From contig JAFGIH010000643.1 in assembly GCA_016929985.1 (NCBI GenBank), forward strand, positions 1 to 5,386: 5,386 nucleotides of DNA. Reading direction: 5' to 3'. Origin of the DNA: Thermoleophilia bacterium (GTDB lineage: Bacteria; Actinomycetota; Thermoleophilia; RBG-16-64-13). The translations under genes and the position numbers were made by a program. Of the stretch, positions 4,645-5,386 are shown one piece after another (the first letter of the stretch is position 1; the number at the start of each line of letters is the position of its first letter). The notes beneath the pieces are model-generated. The model had not been told where the DNA came from, did not search any database, and saw only the letters and a list, made by a program, of their open reading frames with translations.

Positions 4645-5386
4645 TTGCTGTTCCCCACGGGGATGTTCGTCGCTTTCTTCGTGGTGGTCTTCGCCATCAG
4701 CTGGGCGCTTGTCCCGCGTCCGGTGCTGTGGAAGTCGTTCATCATCGTGGCGAGCTATTTCTTCTACACCTTCTGGGGCTGGAAGTTTTCTCTGCTACTG
4801 GCCGGCTACACGCTGGTCAACTACCTGCTAGGCCGGGCGCTCGCGGCGGCTACGGGCGGGCGCGGCCGGCTGCTTGCTCTGGCGGTAGTGATCGACCTGA
4901 TCCCGCTCGCGGTCTTCAAGTACTACAGCTTCTTCGCCTTCAACGCCTCGGAGTTCACCGGGTGGTTCGGCCTTGGTTCGGCCCTGCCTTTGCTTCAGCT
5001 GGTAGTACCGGTGGGTATCTCGTTCACCACCTTCCGGGGCATCAGCTATGTGGTCGACATCTACCGGGGGCGGACAGAGAAGGCCTCGCTGCTCGATCTG
5101 GGCCTGTTCATGTCGTTCTTCCCCTACATCGCGGCCGGTCCGATCGCCCGGACGTCCGAGCTCCTCCCGCAACTCAAAGCCCAGACCGGCCCTCGGAAGA
5201 TCGACGTCACCGGGGCCCTCTATCTCATCGCTCTGGGTCTGGCCAAGAAGGTGGTGATCGGCGACTTCCTGGCCCGCAACCTGGTGGATGGAGTCTTCGC
5301 CGCTCCCGGCCAGTACTCGTCGTTGGACGTGGTGCTGGGCATGCATGCTTACGCGGTGCAGATCTACTGCGACTTCAGCGGCTACA
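4645..5386 (+). CDS. MBOAT family (AlgI-like) membrane O-acyltransferase, 3' end outside window
   Basis: The frame is open from TTG 4645 to the window end, giving 247 residues of a family usually near 450-520. MBOAT proteins of this type transfer acyl groups, typically acetyl, across the membrane onto exported polysaccharides or other surface polymers, usually together with an AlgJ/AlgX-like SGNH partner. Family signatures visible are the hydrophobic N-terminus (5-24), SYFFYTFWGWKF (37-48), PVGISFTTFRGISY (122-135) followed by VVDIYRG, SFFPYIAAGPIAR (157-169) with ELLPQL just after, LGLAKKVVIGDFLAR (197-211) and the start of the QIYCDFSGY block (239-247). Position 131 is Arg, where AlgI itself has Gln. 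Several hydrophobic segments indicate a polytopic inner-membrane protein. The catalytic His lies beyond the window, so activity cannot be judged. It is divergent from the zinc-ribbon gene across 257 bases containing two inverted repeats. The substrate is unknown; an exopolysaccharide or wall glycan is most likely. Confidence 0.95.
   Translation, partial: MLFPTGMFVAFFVVVFAISWALVPRPVLWKSFIIVASYFFYTFWGWKFSLLLAGYTLVNYLLGRALAAATGGRGRLLALAVVIDLIPLAVFKYYSFFAFNASEFTGWFGLGSALPLLQLVVPVGISFTTFRGISYVVDIYRGRTEKASLLDLGLFMSFFPYIAAGPIARTSELLPQLKAQTGPRKIDVTGALYLIALGLAKKVVIGDFLARNLVDGVFAAPGQYSSLDVVLGMHAYAVQIYCDFSGY

Noticed and set aside
4663..4665. ATG at 4663 as the start of the MBOAT gene
   Set aside because: It is 23 bases from the strong AAGGAGG and would remove the typical family N-terminus; TTG at 4645 fits both.
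4828..5346. 172-residue minus-strand open frame over the MBOAT gene
   Set aside because: It is antisense to clearly recognisable MBOAT motifs and has no family features of its own.

Overview
The window is GC-rich bacterial DNA with strong Shine-Dalgarno-led genes, no RNA genes, no mobile element and no CRISPR array. A long threonine-rich linker joining a surface domain to S-layer homology (SLH) repeats, together with GC-rich codon use, suggests an uncultured or anaerobic actinobacterial lineage of the Coriobacteriia/OPB41 type. That placement is inference from style; no marker gene is present to settle it.

Layout, left to right. (1) 2-592, plus strand: the C-terminal 196 residues of a right-handed parallel beta-helix protein whose beginning lies outside the window. 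(2) 709-2577, plus strand: a complete 622-residue secreted protein with a signal peptide, seven RCC1-type repeats of about 50 residues (one predicted seven-bladed propeller), a Thr/Ser-rich linker and three C-terminal SLH repeats. (3) 2578-2632: a short convergent gap with two overlapping, mutually exclusive hairpins, one followed by a T-run. (4) 2633-3058, minus strand: a compact PPC/DUF296 domain protein. (5) 3113-4387, minus strand: a 424-residue protein of unrecognised family with an N-terminal four-cysteine zinc-ribbon-like motif, a coiled coil, an Ala/Pro/Glu-rich linker and a compact C-terminal domain. Genes 4 and 5 are 54 bases apart on the same strand and may be co-transcribed from an extended -10 promoter candidate near 4458-4466. 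(6) 4388-4644: a divergent intergenic region with two clear inverted repeats. (7) 4645-5386, plus strand: the N-terminal 247 residues of an MBOAT (AlgI-like) membrane O-acyltransferase, cut by the window end before its catalytic histidine.

The beta-helix protein, the RCC1-SLH protein and the MBOAT acyltransferase all point to the cell surface: display on the wall, glycan recognition or processing, and O-acylation of an exported polymer. The two minus-strand genes look cytoplasmic and have no evident link to that theme. I see no established multi-gene defence, secretion or biosynthetic system here. The least explained items are the zinc-ribbon/coiled-coil protein, the wall-anchored RCC1 propeller and the inverted repeats ahead of the MBOAT gene.
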